From UBA4582 sp013204195 (GTDB lineage Bacteria; Pseudomonadota; Gammaproteobacteria; Pseudomonadales; Azotimanducaceae): DNA of 33,756 nucleotides. The notes beneath the pieces are model-generated. The model searched no databases. It was not told where the DNA came from and saw only the letters and a program-made list of their open reading frames with translations. Each line of letters starts with the position of its first letter. The stretch's first letter is position 1. The stretch covers positions 1 to 33,756 of the forward strand of contig CAWUUH010000004.1 in the NCBI GenBank assembly GCA_963925735.1, written 5' to 3'. Below are positions 7,823 to 16,095 of this stretch, one piece after another. The position numbers and the translations under genes are program-made.

Positions 7823-8281
7823 ATGAAGCATCTGCTGATTGTCTTTCACAGCAAGGATGGCACCACCGGCAAGATGGCAGAGGCCGTCGCCAGGGGCTGT
7901 GAGCACCCGGATATCGAGATTGAGATCCGCTTACGAGTTGCCCATGCTGCGGACGTCGATGATCTTTTATGGGCGGATGGATTGATTCTGGGCACCCCGG
8001 AAAATTTTGGCTACATGTCCGGCGCCATGAAAGATTTTTTTGATCGCACTTTTTATCCTGCCGAGGGTAAGGTCGAAGGCTTGCCCTACTGCATTTTCAT
8101 CAGTGCATCTAATGATGGCACCGGGGCGCTCACCAGTATTCGGCGAATCGCCAGCGGCTTTCCCTTCAAAGAGGTGCAGGAACCCATCATTTCCCGTGGC
8201 AACGTGACGCCCGAAACCCTGGTGCAGTGTGAAGAATTTGGCCTGTATATGGCTGCCGGCATCGAATCCGGCATTTTCTAG
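7823..8281 (+). CDS. Flavodoxin family protein / NAD(P)H-dependent FMN oxidoreductase-like
   Basis: A 152-residue flavodoxin-fold protein. The FMN phosphate loop is FHSKDGTTGKMA (8-19). The second FMN-contact loop is LGTPENFGYMSGAMKDFFDRT, which resembles the GTPTRFGNMSG segment of WrbA. It probably binds FMN in the cytosol and carries or donates electrons. It is the third gene of a compact unit with an amidohydrolase and a Rieske protein (gaps of minus four and five bases), which suggests a shared redox task, although the Rieske domain should be periplasmic. It is shorter than WrbA (about 200 residues) and lacks its insert. The gene ends eight bases from the converging AlaX gene. Confidence 0.82.
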   Translation: MKHLLIVFHSKDGTTGKMAEAVARGCEHPDIEIEIRLRVAHAADVDDLLWADGLILGTPENFGYMSGAMKDFFDRTFYPAEGKVEGLPYCIFISASNDGTGALTSIRRIASGFPFKEVQEPIISRGNVTPETLVQCEEFGLYMAAGIESGIF

Positions 8282-8289
8282 TCAGGCTT

Positions 8290-9018
8290 TCAGCCCGCAA
8301 CCGCATCGAAGATCAGATGGATTCGGCGATTACGTTTGCCTTTGTTCTCTATTTTAGACACGCGTACCGGACCTATTTCAGCAGTGTTACGTATGTGCGT
8401 ACCACCACAAGGCTGGTAATCAACACTCTCGATGCGCACCATACGAATGCTACCTGAGCCCCTAGGTGGCTGAACTGACATGGTTCTGACCAGGCCAGGA
8501 TTAGCATCCAACACCGCATCATCAATGGTTTCCAGGCTGATCGCCTTGGCCCCTTGAATTAATTCATTGAGGCCTGCGGTCAACGTATCTTTATCGAGTT
8601 GCAGATCGCCTATATCAAAATCGAGCCGGCTTTTGTCAGCACCTACTGAACCACCGGTGACGGGTGCCGGTATCAAAGAGCCCAGCAGATGTAGGCAGGT
8701 GTGCATTCGCATATGCCGGTAGCGCCGATCCCAGTCGAGGGTCATGCTTATCATGTCACCGACTTGCAGCGAGTGGTCAGCGTTGTCGATGAGATGGCAG
8801 ATACTAGTCGGCGCTTCACCCTTGCGAGTATCCAGCACTCGGTACTGCACGTCGCTTGCCTGCGAGGCGGGCTGGACCGAGCCGGTATCGCCAGGTTGAC
8901 CACCACCCTCGGGGTAAAACAGGGTTTGGTCAAATTCCACCCAGGCCCCATCAACTGCCGTCACCTTGGCATTCAAGGTTTGTAAATAAGTGTCTGAATA
9001 GAAAATTTTTGCGGTCAT
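8290..9018 (-). CDS. Alanyl-tRNA editing protein, AlaX-type
   Basis: A 242-residue homologue of the AlaRS editing domain, which hydrolyses mischarged Ser- or Gly-tRNA(Ala). The N-terminal beta domain carries FYPEGGGQPGD (34-44). The zinc motif HTCLH gives His106 and His110, and QPCGGTH gives Cys204 and His208, so all four ligands are present. The frame stays open far upstream, but that part is antisense to the SDR gene. The start at 9018 is chosen because the family begins there (MTAKIFYSD) and GGAAG lies about six bases upstream. The length fits AlaX with the extra N-terminal domain (AlaX-M type). It diverges from the SDR pseudogene with a 76-base gap. Confidence 0.9.
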   Translation of the reverse strand: MTAKIFYSDTYLQTLNAKVTAVDGAWVEFDQTLFYPEGGGQPGDTGSVQPASQASDVQYRVLDTRKGEAPTSICHLIDNADHSLQVGDMISMTLDWDRRYRHMRMHTCLHLLGSLIPAPVTGGSVGADKSRLDFDIGDLQLDKDTLTAGLNELIQGAKAISLETIDDAVLDANPGLVRTMSVQPPRGSGSIRMVRIESVDYQPCGGTHIRNTAEIGPVRVSKIENKGKRNRRIHLIFDAVAG

Positions 9019-9094
9019 TGATCTTCCACACGATGGCAATTGAAACGGTAATGTATCATGAAAAAATGCAATTGAGAGCGCAGGAGCAGCGTAG

Positions 9095-9853
9095 ATGAAA
9101 TTATTCGATCTGAAGGGAAAAACAGCCATTGTCACCGGTGGTAATGGCGGGATTGGACTCGGCATTGCCCGCGGCCTTTCAGAGGCCGGCGCCAACCTAG
9201 TCATCGTCGGCCGCAATGTACAGAAAAACCAGAAGGCCGTGGCTAGCCTGCGGGCTGAAAACCGTTCCTGTCTGGGACTGGCTTGTGATGTGAGTCTGAA
9301 AGAGGATATTGATCGTTGTATTGAAGACACGCTGACGGAATTTGGTCGCATCGATATTCTGGTCAACAACGCCGGCGTCTCTGGCGGTGGCGCGCCAGAG
9401 AAATTACAGGATGAGGTCTGAGATGAAGTACTGGATATCAACTTGAAGTCAGTCTTGAAATTTTCTCAGGCGGTTTATCCGCACCTAAAGAGTGCAGGCG
9501 GCGGCAAGATCATTAATATTGGGTCCATGTATTCCATCTTCGGATCGCCCACCGTATCACCCTATGCGGCCAGCAAGGGTGGCGTCATTCAGCTCACCAA
9601 ATCCTTGGCCGTCGCGTGGGCGCGCCACAACATTCAGGTCAATGCGCTGCTACCAGGCTGGATTAGCACCGAGATGACGGCGCCGGCCATGGACAACAAG
9701 GCTTTTTATGAACTGATTATTGCACGTACGCCGGTTGCCCGCTTCGGCAAACCCGAGGAACTAGCCGGGGCGGCTGTGTTTCTGGCCTCCGCCGCATCAG
9801 ATTTTGTCACCGGGATTTCCTTGCCGGTGGATGGCGGTTACAGCGTCACTTAA
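9095..9853 (+). pseudogene. Short-chain dehydrogenase/reductase with one in-frame TGA at a Trp position
   Basis: A classical SDR of about 252 codons split by a single TGA at 9419-9421 (codon 109). Both halves are in the same frame. The first half has the Rossmann TGGNGGIG (14-21) and NNAGV. The second half has DINLKS, the catalytic GSMYS and YAASK, and the C-terminal LPVDGGYS. In relatives the broken position reads like EEWDRVLDVNL, so TGA has replaced TGG (Trp). Other genes here use TGA as a normal stop and TGG for Trp, so recoding is unlikely. The start has AGGAG eight bases upstream. Nonsense mutation, sequencing error or readthrough are the options. A TTG at 9443 could allow restart but would lack the NAD site. 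The substrate is unknown. Confidence 0.85.
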
Positions 9854-9856
9854 CGC

Positions 9857-11374
9857 TTAACTGTCCTGAGGGAAGCCCTGGGACAACTTGTCTGAATTGA
9901 TGTTATCTAAAGGATAAATCGGTCGGCGAACATGGCGGAATTTGAGCTGATCATAATCTGAGGTACACACGCCGAGCCCCGCACATTCGATAAGTTCTTT
10001 AGCGATCGGCTTAAATGTTGCGCGGTAATGTATTCGACTCTTCAACATCAGAAAGCGTTTTTTCAACGGATCAATGCCCAAGCTCGTGAAGCAACCCAGA
10101 TCGTAGGGTTCAAAATGACGGCTAATCACGATAATTTGAACGTTGCCGGTGTCGAGCACCACAGTGGCGCCCATATTGATCGCCGACCCAGTGCCCATCG
10201 GGCCGGAAACGACGAACTTGCCATCTGAGATCAGTCGAACCCGACCGCTGACAGTGAGAGGGCGACTTTGTTGAGCCAGCGCATCCAGATGAAACCGGGC
10301 ACCCAGGTTCACCGTCGCGTCCTGTCCCACCCCGACGGCTATCAGTTCAGCCACTGCGATGGGATCATAAATGGCAAAGACGGCCACATCTTCCAGGCCC
10401 TGACGGAGTATTTCCCGCAGCACCTCAGTCGTGTCCATGGTGCCGCCAGAGGCGGTATTATCATAGTGATCGAGCAGTATCACTGGGCCGTCACCCGACG
10501 CATTCGCAGCCGTCTCGGCGGCGGCGACGGCGTCAGGCAAGGGGGTCACTTGATAAACAAATGCGGCACGCTGAGCCCAAGCCATCTCAAGCAATTCATC
10601 GCGTAAGGCTTCTGCCAGTGCTGGGTCATTATCTGTGGTTACCACCACGCTGAGGCCCGCGTTGTATATATCGGCGTGGGGGAAGCCCGTAAACAGGCTC
10701 ACCGCTACCGCGTCACCGGCCTCCATCTCAACGACCCGTTGTTGCAGGGCTTTGTTGGGCATGTCATCGGTGCCTTGGCGCATAACATGGGGCAACATAG
10801 GACAATTCCCCCAGCGGGTAACCGGCTGTATTTCACCGCGCATAAAAGCCAGCAGGGCGCGCGCTGCGCGCTCACCAGTTTGAAACATATCGATATGCGG
10901 GTAGGTCTGAAAGCCAGTAATAATTGTCGAGTTATCGACCATAGCTGGATAGACATTGGCATGCATGTCGAGCGCCACGCCGATGGGCATATCAGGATAG
11001 AGCTGGCGCAAGCGGGTTAGTAGGGTACCTTCACCATCCTCTAGCGTCTCGGTGACCATGGCACCGTGCAATTCCAGCAGAACGCCATCACAACCCGCAG
11101 CTTGCTCACAGATCAGGTTACAGATGTACTCATAGGCACCGTCATCAACGGGACCCGATGGGGGCGCGCCGGCGGCAATCGGCGTCACGATTTCAGCGCC
11201 GGCCGCCTGCGCGACGGCCAACATTCCACCCATCGCCAGCGCTCGACCACTGATCTCGAAAAGTGCCTCATCACCTTCTGGAGGGGCCGCGCCATTGCCG
11301 AACCGCGTCAATGGTGTTGGGACCGGAGAAAAGGTGTTGGTTTCGTGGCTCATCATCGCAATCAGTAATTTCAT
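9857..11374 (-). CDS. M81 family metallopeptidase (MlrC-like)
   Basis: A 505-residue protein of the M81 family, named after the microcystin-degradation protein MlrC. The N-terminal SHETNTFSP (9-17) carries the conserved His10 and Glu11. Next come LLELHGAMVTE and ALDMHANVYP, typical metal and catalytic blocks, and TYPHIDMFQTGERAA. The C-terminal MlrC domain includes LLDHYDNTASGGTMD and the closing ISRHFEPYDLGCFTSLGIDP. Full family length and no signal peptide. Most M81 proteins sit in catabolic contexts and have unknown peptide or amide substrates; a role in toxin breakdown should not be assumed. It diverges from the nitronate monooxygenase and converges on the SDR pseudogene with a three-base gap. 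Confidence 0.9.
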   Translation of the reverse strand: MKLLIAMMSHETNTFSPVPTPLTRFGNGAAPPEGDEALFEISGRALAMGGMLAVAQAAGAEIVTPIAAGAPPSGPVDDGAYEYICNLICEQAAGCDGVLLELHGAMVTETLEDGEGTLLTRLRQLYPDMPIGVALDMHANVYPAMVDNSTIITGFQTYPHIDMFQTGERAARALLAFMRGEIQPVTRWGNCPMLPHVMRQGTDDMPNKALQQRVVEMEAGDAVAVSLFTGFPHADIYNAGLSVVVTTDNDPALAEALRDELLEMAWAQRAAFVYQVTPLPDAVAAAETAANASGDGPVILLDHYDNTASGGTMDTTEVLREILRQGLEDVAVFAIYDPIAVAELIAVGVGQDATVNLGARFHLDALAQQSRPLTVSGRVRLISDGKFVVSGPMGTGSAINMGATVVLDTGNVQIIVISRHFEPYDLGCFTSLGIDPLKKRFLMLKSRIHYRATFKPIAKELIECAGLGVCTSDYDQLKFRHVRRPIYPLDNINSDKLSQGFPQDS

Positions 11375-11409
11375 CGGCTTGACTCTTGGTTAGGGCGCTG
11401 TAACGATAG

Positions 11410-11439
11410 TGGACTGATTTGATTCAATCGGCCAGTCCA
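11410..11439. promoter_or_regulatory. Inverted repeat in the M81 / nitronate monooxygenase divergent gap
   Basis: TGGACTG (11410-11416) and CAGTCCA (11433-11439) are perfect 7-bp arms separated by 16 bases, in the 138-base space between two divergent starts. Spaced dyads of this size suit a dimeric repressor or LysR-type regulator. No regulator gene is adjacent. Confidence 0.4.
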
Positions 11440-11512
11440 AGCAAGCCATTTAAGCTGAGTTTACACCTGAATTGGGTTAAGTTTGTGTCAATGTTCACGG
11501 TAGGAGTACCTC

Positions 11513-12634
11513 ATGAAACTACATAGTCCGCTCTGCGATCTTTTTGGTATTGAATACCCCATTGTTCTTGCCGGGATGGGTGGGGCCAGCACCCCGGAAC
11601 TTGCCGCTGCAGTCTCTAATGCCGGTGGTCTCGGTGTCCTCGGTGCCGCAGCCTGTCAGCCAGAACAGTTACGGGAATGGATTCAACGGACTCGTGCCCT
11701 GACCGATAAACCCTTTGGCGTCGACACATTACTCCCCGCATCCGTGCGGCGAACCGCGCAAACCCAGGGAGATGGACGAGTCGACCCCGCTGATCAACTG
11801 GCAGACCACCTTAAGTTTGCTCGGGATTTTATGGATCAGGAGGATTTGCACACGCCGATCAACCACGGCGGCGGGCAGACCACCAACGGCGGTAATCTCC
11901 AGGTTTTCAGCAAAGAATTTTTTGATGCCCAAATGCAGGTCATTATTGAAGAGCGTGTGCCCGTCTATGCGGCGGGATTAGGTAATCCGGGGCCCTGGAT
12001 GGCCGAGTTACGCTACAACGGTACTCGCGTGATGGCGGTGGTTGGGGCTGTACGGCACGCGATCCAAGTAGCGGCCATCGGGCTCGATGCTATCGTCGCC
12101 CAGGGCCATGATGCCGGTGGCCATAACTCGCCGGTGGGTGCAATGGCACTGATCCCTCAAGTGGTCGATGCCGTTGGCAATATACCGGTATTGGGCGCGG
12201 GCGGCATTGGCGATGGACGCGGGGTTGCCGCTGCCATGATGTTAGGTGCCGCAGGCGGCTGGATTGGCACAGCTTTTTTGGCGGCGGAAGAGTCAGGTAT
12301 TGCCCAGCATCAGAAGCAGGCACTGGTTGACGGCACGGAGGAGGGCACTGTGATCTCCCGTTCTGTGACCGGCAAGCCAGCAAGAATAATTCGTAGCAAA
12401 TGGACCGACGCCTGGGAGCAAGCGGATATTCAGCCCTTACCCATGCCTTACCAGGGCATGGTCTCAGGACCTGTCATGGCCGCGGCCGGTGCCGCTCACC
12501 GAGCCGATATCAATCCCGGATTTGCTGGCCAGGGCATGGGCTTGATCAAGTCGATCCGGCCCGCCGCGGATATTCTTCGAGAGATCGTTGAAACCGCCGA
12601 AGCGAGTCTGTCCAGAGCGACCTACTTTATCTGA
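11513..12634 (+). CDS. Nitronate monooxygenase / 2-nitropropane dioxygenase-like flavoprotein
   Basis: A 373-residue FMN TIM-barrel enzyme of the nitronate monooxygenase family, which oxidises alkyl nitronates to carbonyl compounds and nitrite. The N-terminus (GIEYPIVLAGMGGAS, then AVSNAGGLGVLGA) is the family signature. AQGHDAGGHNS near residue 205 and VLGAGGIGDGRGVAAAMMLGA form the FMN phosphate site. TAGGAG lies seven bases before the ATG. A second, shorter paralogue is at 26072-27142. Many family members act on unknown substrates, including enoyl-type flavoproteins, so the precise reaction is uncertain. It converges on the M20 peptidase across a hairpin-rich gap. Confidence 0.87.
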   Translation: MKLHSPLCDLFGIEYPIVLAGMGGASTPELAAAVSNAGGLGVLGAAACQPEQLREWIQRTRALTDKPFGVDTLLPASVRRTAQTQGDGRVDPADQLADHLKFARDFMDQEDLHTPINHGGGQTTNGGNLQVFSKEFFDAQMQVIIEERVPVYAAGLGNPGPWMAELRYNGTRVMAVVGAVRHAIQVAAIGLDAIVAQGHDAGGHNSPVGAMALIPQVVDAVGNIPVLGAGGIGDGRGVAAAMMLGAAGGWIGTAFLAAEESGIAQHQKQALVDGTEEGTVISRSVTGKPARIIRSKWTDAWEQADIQPLPMPYQGMVSGPVMAAAGAAHRADINPGFAGQGMGLIKSIRPAADILREIVETAEASLSRATYFI

Positions 12635-12666
12635 TCAACAGGCGCGAAAACCGATCCTGTCTACGG

Positions 12667-12694
12667 GATGATGGCCGGTGTGGAGGCCATCATC
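12667..12694. terminator. Perfect 10-bp hairpin after nitronate monooxygenase
   Basis: GATGATGGCC, an 8-base loop, then GGCCATCATC form a perfect stem 33 bases past the stop of the plus-strand gene and between convergent genes. No T-tract follows, so it is not a textbook intrinsic terminator. It may end transcription with Rho or protect the 3' end. Confidence 0.6.
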
Positions 12695-12714
12695 TTGCCG
12701 CTTAAGTCAGGCCG

Positions 12715-12755
12715 CTAAAGTTCTGCCACTAAAGTTCTGCCGCCAAAGTGATGTC
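12715..12755. repeat. 14-bp tandem repeat, two exact copies plus a diverged third
   Basis: CTAAAGTTCTGCC occurs at 12715-12727 and 12729-12741, and a decayed copy (CCAAAGTGATGTC) follows at 12743-12755, giving a 14-bp period. It fills the convergent gap beside the M20 stop codon. The likely origin is slippage duplication. Confidence 0.75.
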
Positions 12756-12772
12756 GCCGAATTTATTCGGCG
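12755..12772 (-). terminator. 8-bp hairpin overlapping the M20 peptidase stop codon
   Basis: CGCCGAAT, TT, ATTCGGCG form a perfect 8-bp dyad whose centre is the TAA stop (12763-12765) of the minus-strand M20 gene. The physical loop would need at least four bases by opening the inner pairs. No T-run follows. It may act as a 3'-end structure. Confidence 0.4.
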
Positions 12773-14169
12773 GCAATCGATGGTGTTGCCGCGACCTGGT
12801 TTACGATGTCCCAGATCAAGTGTAAATATTCTCGATAGGGGGCTACTCGCAAATATTCATCGTTACCATGCACCCCATTATCATCACCGATAACAATTCC
12901 CGGGCCAAAACCATACGTGGCGATACCGACGGACCGTAATTGTGCCGAGTCTGTCGCGCCGGTCAGCAGGCTGGGCAGAACCGTCGCGCCTGGGTGCCGG
13001 GCAGCAATGACGTCCTCAAAGGCCTGAAACAAGGGTGTATTCAAGGGCGCTGGCTGATGCGCGGGTCGCGTAACGCGCATGGGAATAATCTCGACACTCG
13101 GTTCTTGAATAATATTCCGCAGGGCCTCGAACAGAAACTCCGGATCCTCTCCAGGCAGCGCCCGTATATCCAGGGTCGCTTCAGCACTGGAAGGGATCAC
13201 ATTCCGCTGGTAGCCGCCTTGAAAAATGGTGGGCACCACGGAAGTCCGAATAATAGAGAAATAGGCCGCATTCAGATCTCGCAGGCGTTCTTGGGTTTCC
13301 ATTGAAGGATTGGGTTCAAGGATCGCCCGATAGACCTCAGCCTCAAATTCAGGTCGAGTGGCGGCTAAGCGCTCAAAAAATGTCCGGGTAGTTTCATTCA
13401 AACGCATGGGTAGCGGTGTATCAAACAACCTTGCAACGGCGCGCGACAGCACCCCGACGGGATTGTCTCGGCTCGGCACAGAACCATGTCCCGCACGACC
13501 ATGAGCTATTAGTCTCGCCCGCCGCGGCGTTTTTTCAGCGGTGCCGATATCAAAACTGAGATATTTTCCGGTGATAGGGTCAATGGTGCCACGGCCACCT
13601 TCATTCAATGCAAATTCGGCATCAATAGCTGCCAGGTGATTTTCTACCATATAGGTAATACCCAGGCCGCCACCGCCTTCCTCATCAGCCACACCCAGAA
13701 AAATCACGTCACGATCAAGCGGTATCTGCAGGCGGTGCAGGGCAAGTAGCACTTCGAATGCAACTGCTACGATTCCTTTGTCGTCTGCGGCGCCTCGACC
13801 AAAGATTTTGCCGTCTTTGACCGTCCCGGAAAATGGGTCGAAGGTCCAGTTAGCAGGTTCAACGGTAACCACATCCGTATGTCCTAACAACAGCAGGGGG
13901 CGTTGACTGCCATTGCCCTTGATACGCGCGACGATACTCGCCCGACCCGGGGCCGCCTCATAAATCGTCGACGCTATGCCCGCGACATCCAGGCGTTGTT
14001 TCAGATAATTGGCGGCAAGATATTCATTGCCCTTGGGCTGCGAGGTGTCGAGGCGTATCAGGTCAACCAGGGTCTGCTGAGCATCAGCCTCAAACTGGCG
14101 CCAATCGAGGACCTGAGCCTGGATCTGCCCCGCCCAGAAAGCCCCTAAGAGCCAAATTAGTCTTCGCAT
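12763..14169 (-). CDS. M20 family metallopeptidase, exported
   Basis: A 468-residue M20 (ArgE/DapE/CPG2) zinc peptidase. Residues 1-18 form a Sec signal peptide (MRRLIWLLGAFWAGQIQA), so it should be periplasmic or secreted. Zinc ligands are visible as GHTDVV (His97), GRGAADDKG (Asp129) and ADEEGGG (catalytic Glu163, ligand Glu164). The dimerisation domain follows around residues 215-345, with RAGHGSVPS at its start. Relatives with this layout are exported carboxypeptidases or aminoacylases that cleave small peptides or N-acyl amino acids. It faces the TPR-like exported protein across a 379-base divergent gap. The substrate is not identifiable. Confidence 0.9.
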   Translation of the reverse strand: MRRLIWLLGAFWAGQIQAQVLDWRQFEADAQQTLVDLIRLDTSQPKGNEYLAANYLKQRLDVAGIASTIYEAAPGRASIVARIKGNGSQRPLLLLGHTDVVTVEPANWTFDPFSGTVKDGKIFGRGAADDKGIVAVAFEVLLALHRLQIPLDRDVIFLGVADEEGGGGLGITYMVENHLAAIDAEFALNEGGRGTIDPITGKYLSFDIGTAEKTPRRARLIAHGRAGHGSVPSRDNPVGVLSRAVARLFDTPLPMRLNETTRTFFERLAATRPEFEAEVYRAILEPNPSMETQERLRDLNAAYFSIIRTSVVPTIFQGGYQRNVIPSSAEATLDIRALPGEDPEFLFEALRNIIQEPSVEIIPMRVTRPAHQPAPLNTPLFQAFEDVIAARHPGATVLPSLLTGATDSAQLRSVGIATYGFGPGIVIGDDNGVHGNDEYLRVAPYREYLHLIWDIVNQVAATPSIAAE

Positions 14170-14548
14170 AAATTTTCCCTAGGATCTTCAGATTAAAAGA
14201 TTAACGACGTCAACCCTGATCAGCCTGTCAGATTAACAGCCCGTTCTGGCGGCTCCGGTGGTGCTCAATAATACAATTACTAAGCACATGAGAACAGGGC
14301 GGTAAGTTACTGTAAATATGTAACATTCATATTATTTGACGTCGACCTACCTCGCATTGATTGCACTTTCAAAGCTAAACCGACATCATCGAAGTTCAGG
14401 TATCTCAGACACCATAGAATGGCCGAAGATCAAACTGCCGTATTCAATCCAGAACTCATCAGGCACCACCAGTGCTCGCGAACGGCTGCTGCCTATCATG
14501 TGTCTCGGCGGTTAGTACCGATGTGTAGCGTAACCCTGATGCCAATTG
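14170..14548. other. Divergent intergenic region, 379 bases
   Basis: No convincing gene was found between the M20 peptidase and the exported helical protein. A short inverted repeat, GTTAC, nine bases, GTAAC (14306-14324), lies in its AT-rich middle and could be an operator. A 45-codon frame from 14419 to 14556 has no ribosome binding site and overlaps the next start, so it is not called. Promoters for both flanking genes should lie here, but no strong -35/-10 pair was seen. Confidence 0.4.
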
Positions 14549-15376
14549 ATGCTTAAATCAAGCGCTCTGTCGCCACTATTGCGTTATGCCATCTTAACGC
14601 TGCTATATATGGTTCTGGGCACCGCCAAGGCCGCTACGATGATCGACTATAACCGAGCAAAAGACCAAGCCTTTGTCGTGATGAGCCAGAATGATAGCCA
14701 AAAGGCGATCGACCTGGTGATCAAGATGAACACCGCAGATGATGCGATGAAAATTTTCATGCTGATGACTCAGGATCTCTACTGGCAGAGCAAGGACCTC
14801 GCCGCCGCGCTGCTCATTGGCAGGGCAGGCATCCAATTTGGCCTTGCGGAGGCGCGGCAAGCGCAATCGAAGGACCCCGCGCGGGCTTATAGCCTCTCAT
14901 CTCAGGCGCAAATATTGGCTTATGACCTGTCTTCTTATTGTTGGCACGGCTGGCGTGAAGAGGGCATCAACATCCCCGCAGTTTTTCAGGTTTACGGTCA
15001 AGATTTAGCGAAGACCAACCTGCGGTTAAACTTGGAGCTACGCAAAGGCAATTTGTCCATGAGTCATGCCTGGTGGCTGATAGGTGCGCACCAACTTGCC
15101 ATTGGCCAATATGAACGGGCCCGAAAAGGCTTTGTCGAAGCGACAAAATTCGCGATGGCGGCACAGACTCGAGAAACTGAATTACTGCTCAAAGGCTATC
15201 TCTATCTAGCGGAAATGCTCCAAGAGCCAGATAACTCACAATTGGTCCAAGAGTTTGAATTCGTCCTTGATGCACTTGACGAATCCCGAGAAGGCGAGTT
15301 TTTCAGGGACCAGTTGGAGACAGCCCATGCTGTGTTTGGTGCACCTTTGGCGATCGATGATGACTCGGAGGGTTAA
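14549..15376 (+). CDS. Exported hypothetical protein, helical-repeat (TPR/Sel1-like) architecture
   Basis: A 275-residue protein I do not recognise by family. Residues 1-28 are a signal peptide ending in GTAKA. The mature part is rich in amphipathic helices with TPR-like spacing. One example is HAWWLIGAHQLAIGQYERA, which resembles the TPR pattern W-LG-A-Y. The C-terminal tail is acidic. It probably serves as a periplasmic scaffold or partner protein. The ATG at 14549 is preferred to a TTG three bases earlier. A 47-base gap leads to the cupin gene, so the three genes to 16661 may be one operon. No enzymatic motif was seen. Confidence 0.6.
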   Translation: MLKSSALSPLLRYAILTLLYMVLGTAKAATMIDYNRAKDQAFVVMSQNDSQKAIDLVIKMNTADDAMKIFMLMTQDLYWQSKDLAAALLIGRAGIQFGLAEARQAQSKDPARAYSLSSQAQILAYDLSSYCWHGWREEGINIPAVFQVYGQDLAKTNLRLNLELRKGNLSMSHAWWLIGAHQLAIGQYERARKGFVEATKFAMAAQTRETELLLKGYLYLAEMLQEPDNSQLVQEFEFVLDALDESREGEFFRDQLETAHAVFGAPLAIDDDSEG

Positions 15377-15423
15377 GCCAAAGTGGCATCATATTCTGGT
15401 TGTCTACTGCATAGGAGAAGTCT

Positions 15424-16095
15424 ATGAAAAATGCTGACATGCAGCTTGCCTGTGTTGTTCATAGCCAGACACTGGCCTGGGTCGAAAGCCCATCCCGGCA
15501 GGTACTCAGGAAACGCTTTCATCTTGTTGGTGCAGCAGAGGCCGGGCAGGTCACGTCCTTGGTCACTTACCAACCCGGGGCTAGCTTTTCTCGCCACGAA
15601 CATCCCGATGGTGAAGAAATCCTCGTGCTGGAAGGCCTGTTTTCCGATGAGCATGGTGATTGGCCAGCGGGCAGCTGGCTGCTGAATCCCGAAGGTTTTG
15701 CACACCAGCCATTTTCCCGCGATGGCTGCCTACTGCTGGTCAAACTGCGTCAGTATCCCGGCCTGCGGCAAGCCCAACAGTATTGGCCAACCATTCCGGT
15801 TAACCCGGACCCAAGTGTCGGGGTGCTGCTGGACGAGTATGCCGGAGTGACTACGAGAATAATGACACTGGCCGATGGTGATACATTTGACCAGTTCTAT
15901 GAATCAGGGGTCGAAGGGTTTGTTATCACTGGTCAGCTGGTGCTTGATGGGTCGACGCTCCATCAATACGACTGGTTCAGGCAGCCTGGCGGGAGTCAGC
16001 TGGACTTGGTCTCTAGGGGATGCACGATCTATCTGAAAGAGAATGCCGTGGCTGGTTTACGGCACTGTGCTGATGCGACTGAGGATCCTGATTGA
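15424..16095 (+). CDS. ChrR-like cupin domain protein (double cupin)
   Basis: A 223-residue protein with two cupin modules of the ChrR C-terminal type. The first (about 25-110) keeps the metal-site pattern FSRHEHPDGEEILVLEG, with His58, His60, Glu64/65 and His94. The second (about 130-215) has lost most of these residues. ChrR proteins are zinc anti-sigma factors with an N-terminal sigma-binding domain. That domain is missing here and no ECF sigma gene is nearby, so this is more likely a metal-binding sensor or enzyme. AGGAG is seven bases before the ATG. The stop overlaps the GNAT start by one base (TGATG). Confidence 0.8.
   Translation: MKNADMQLACVVHSQTLAWVESPSRQVLRKRFHLVGAAEAGQVTSLVTYQPGASFSRHEHPDGEEILVLEGLFSDEHGDWPAGSWLLNPEGFAHQPFSRDGCLLLVKLRQYPGLRQAQQYWPTIPVNPDPSVGVLLDEYAGVTTRIMTLADGDTFDQFYESGVEGFVITGQLVLDGSTLHQYDWFRQPGGSQLDLVSRGCTIYLKENAVAGLRHCADATEDPD

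Noticed and set aside
9419..9421. TGA read as selenocysteine or as Trp by an altered code
   Set aside because: Relatives have Trp, not Cys, at this position; no selenocysteine insertion element was seen; other genes here use TGA as a true stop.
9019..9441. Long in-frame upstream extension of the AlaX gene
   Set aside because: It is antisense to the conserved SDR sequence, has no family likeness, and the AlaX domain starts at 9018 with a ribosome site.
9857..11374. Microcystin-degradation pathway
   Set aside because: Only the M81 family protein is present; mlrA, mlrB and mlrD were not seen, and M81 proteins are widespread in other contexts.
14419..14556. 45-codon frame before the TPR-like protein
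   Set aside because: No ribosome site, overlaps the next gene's start, and composition is unremarkable.
15424..16095. ChrR anti-sigma factor
   Set aside because: The N-terminal zinc sigma-binding domain is missing and no ECF sigma gene is adjacent; only the cupin part is shared.
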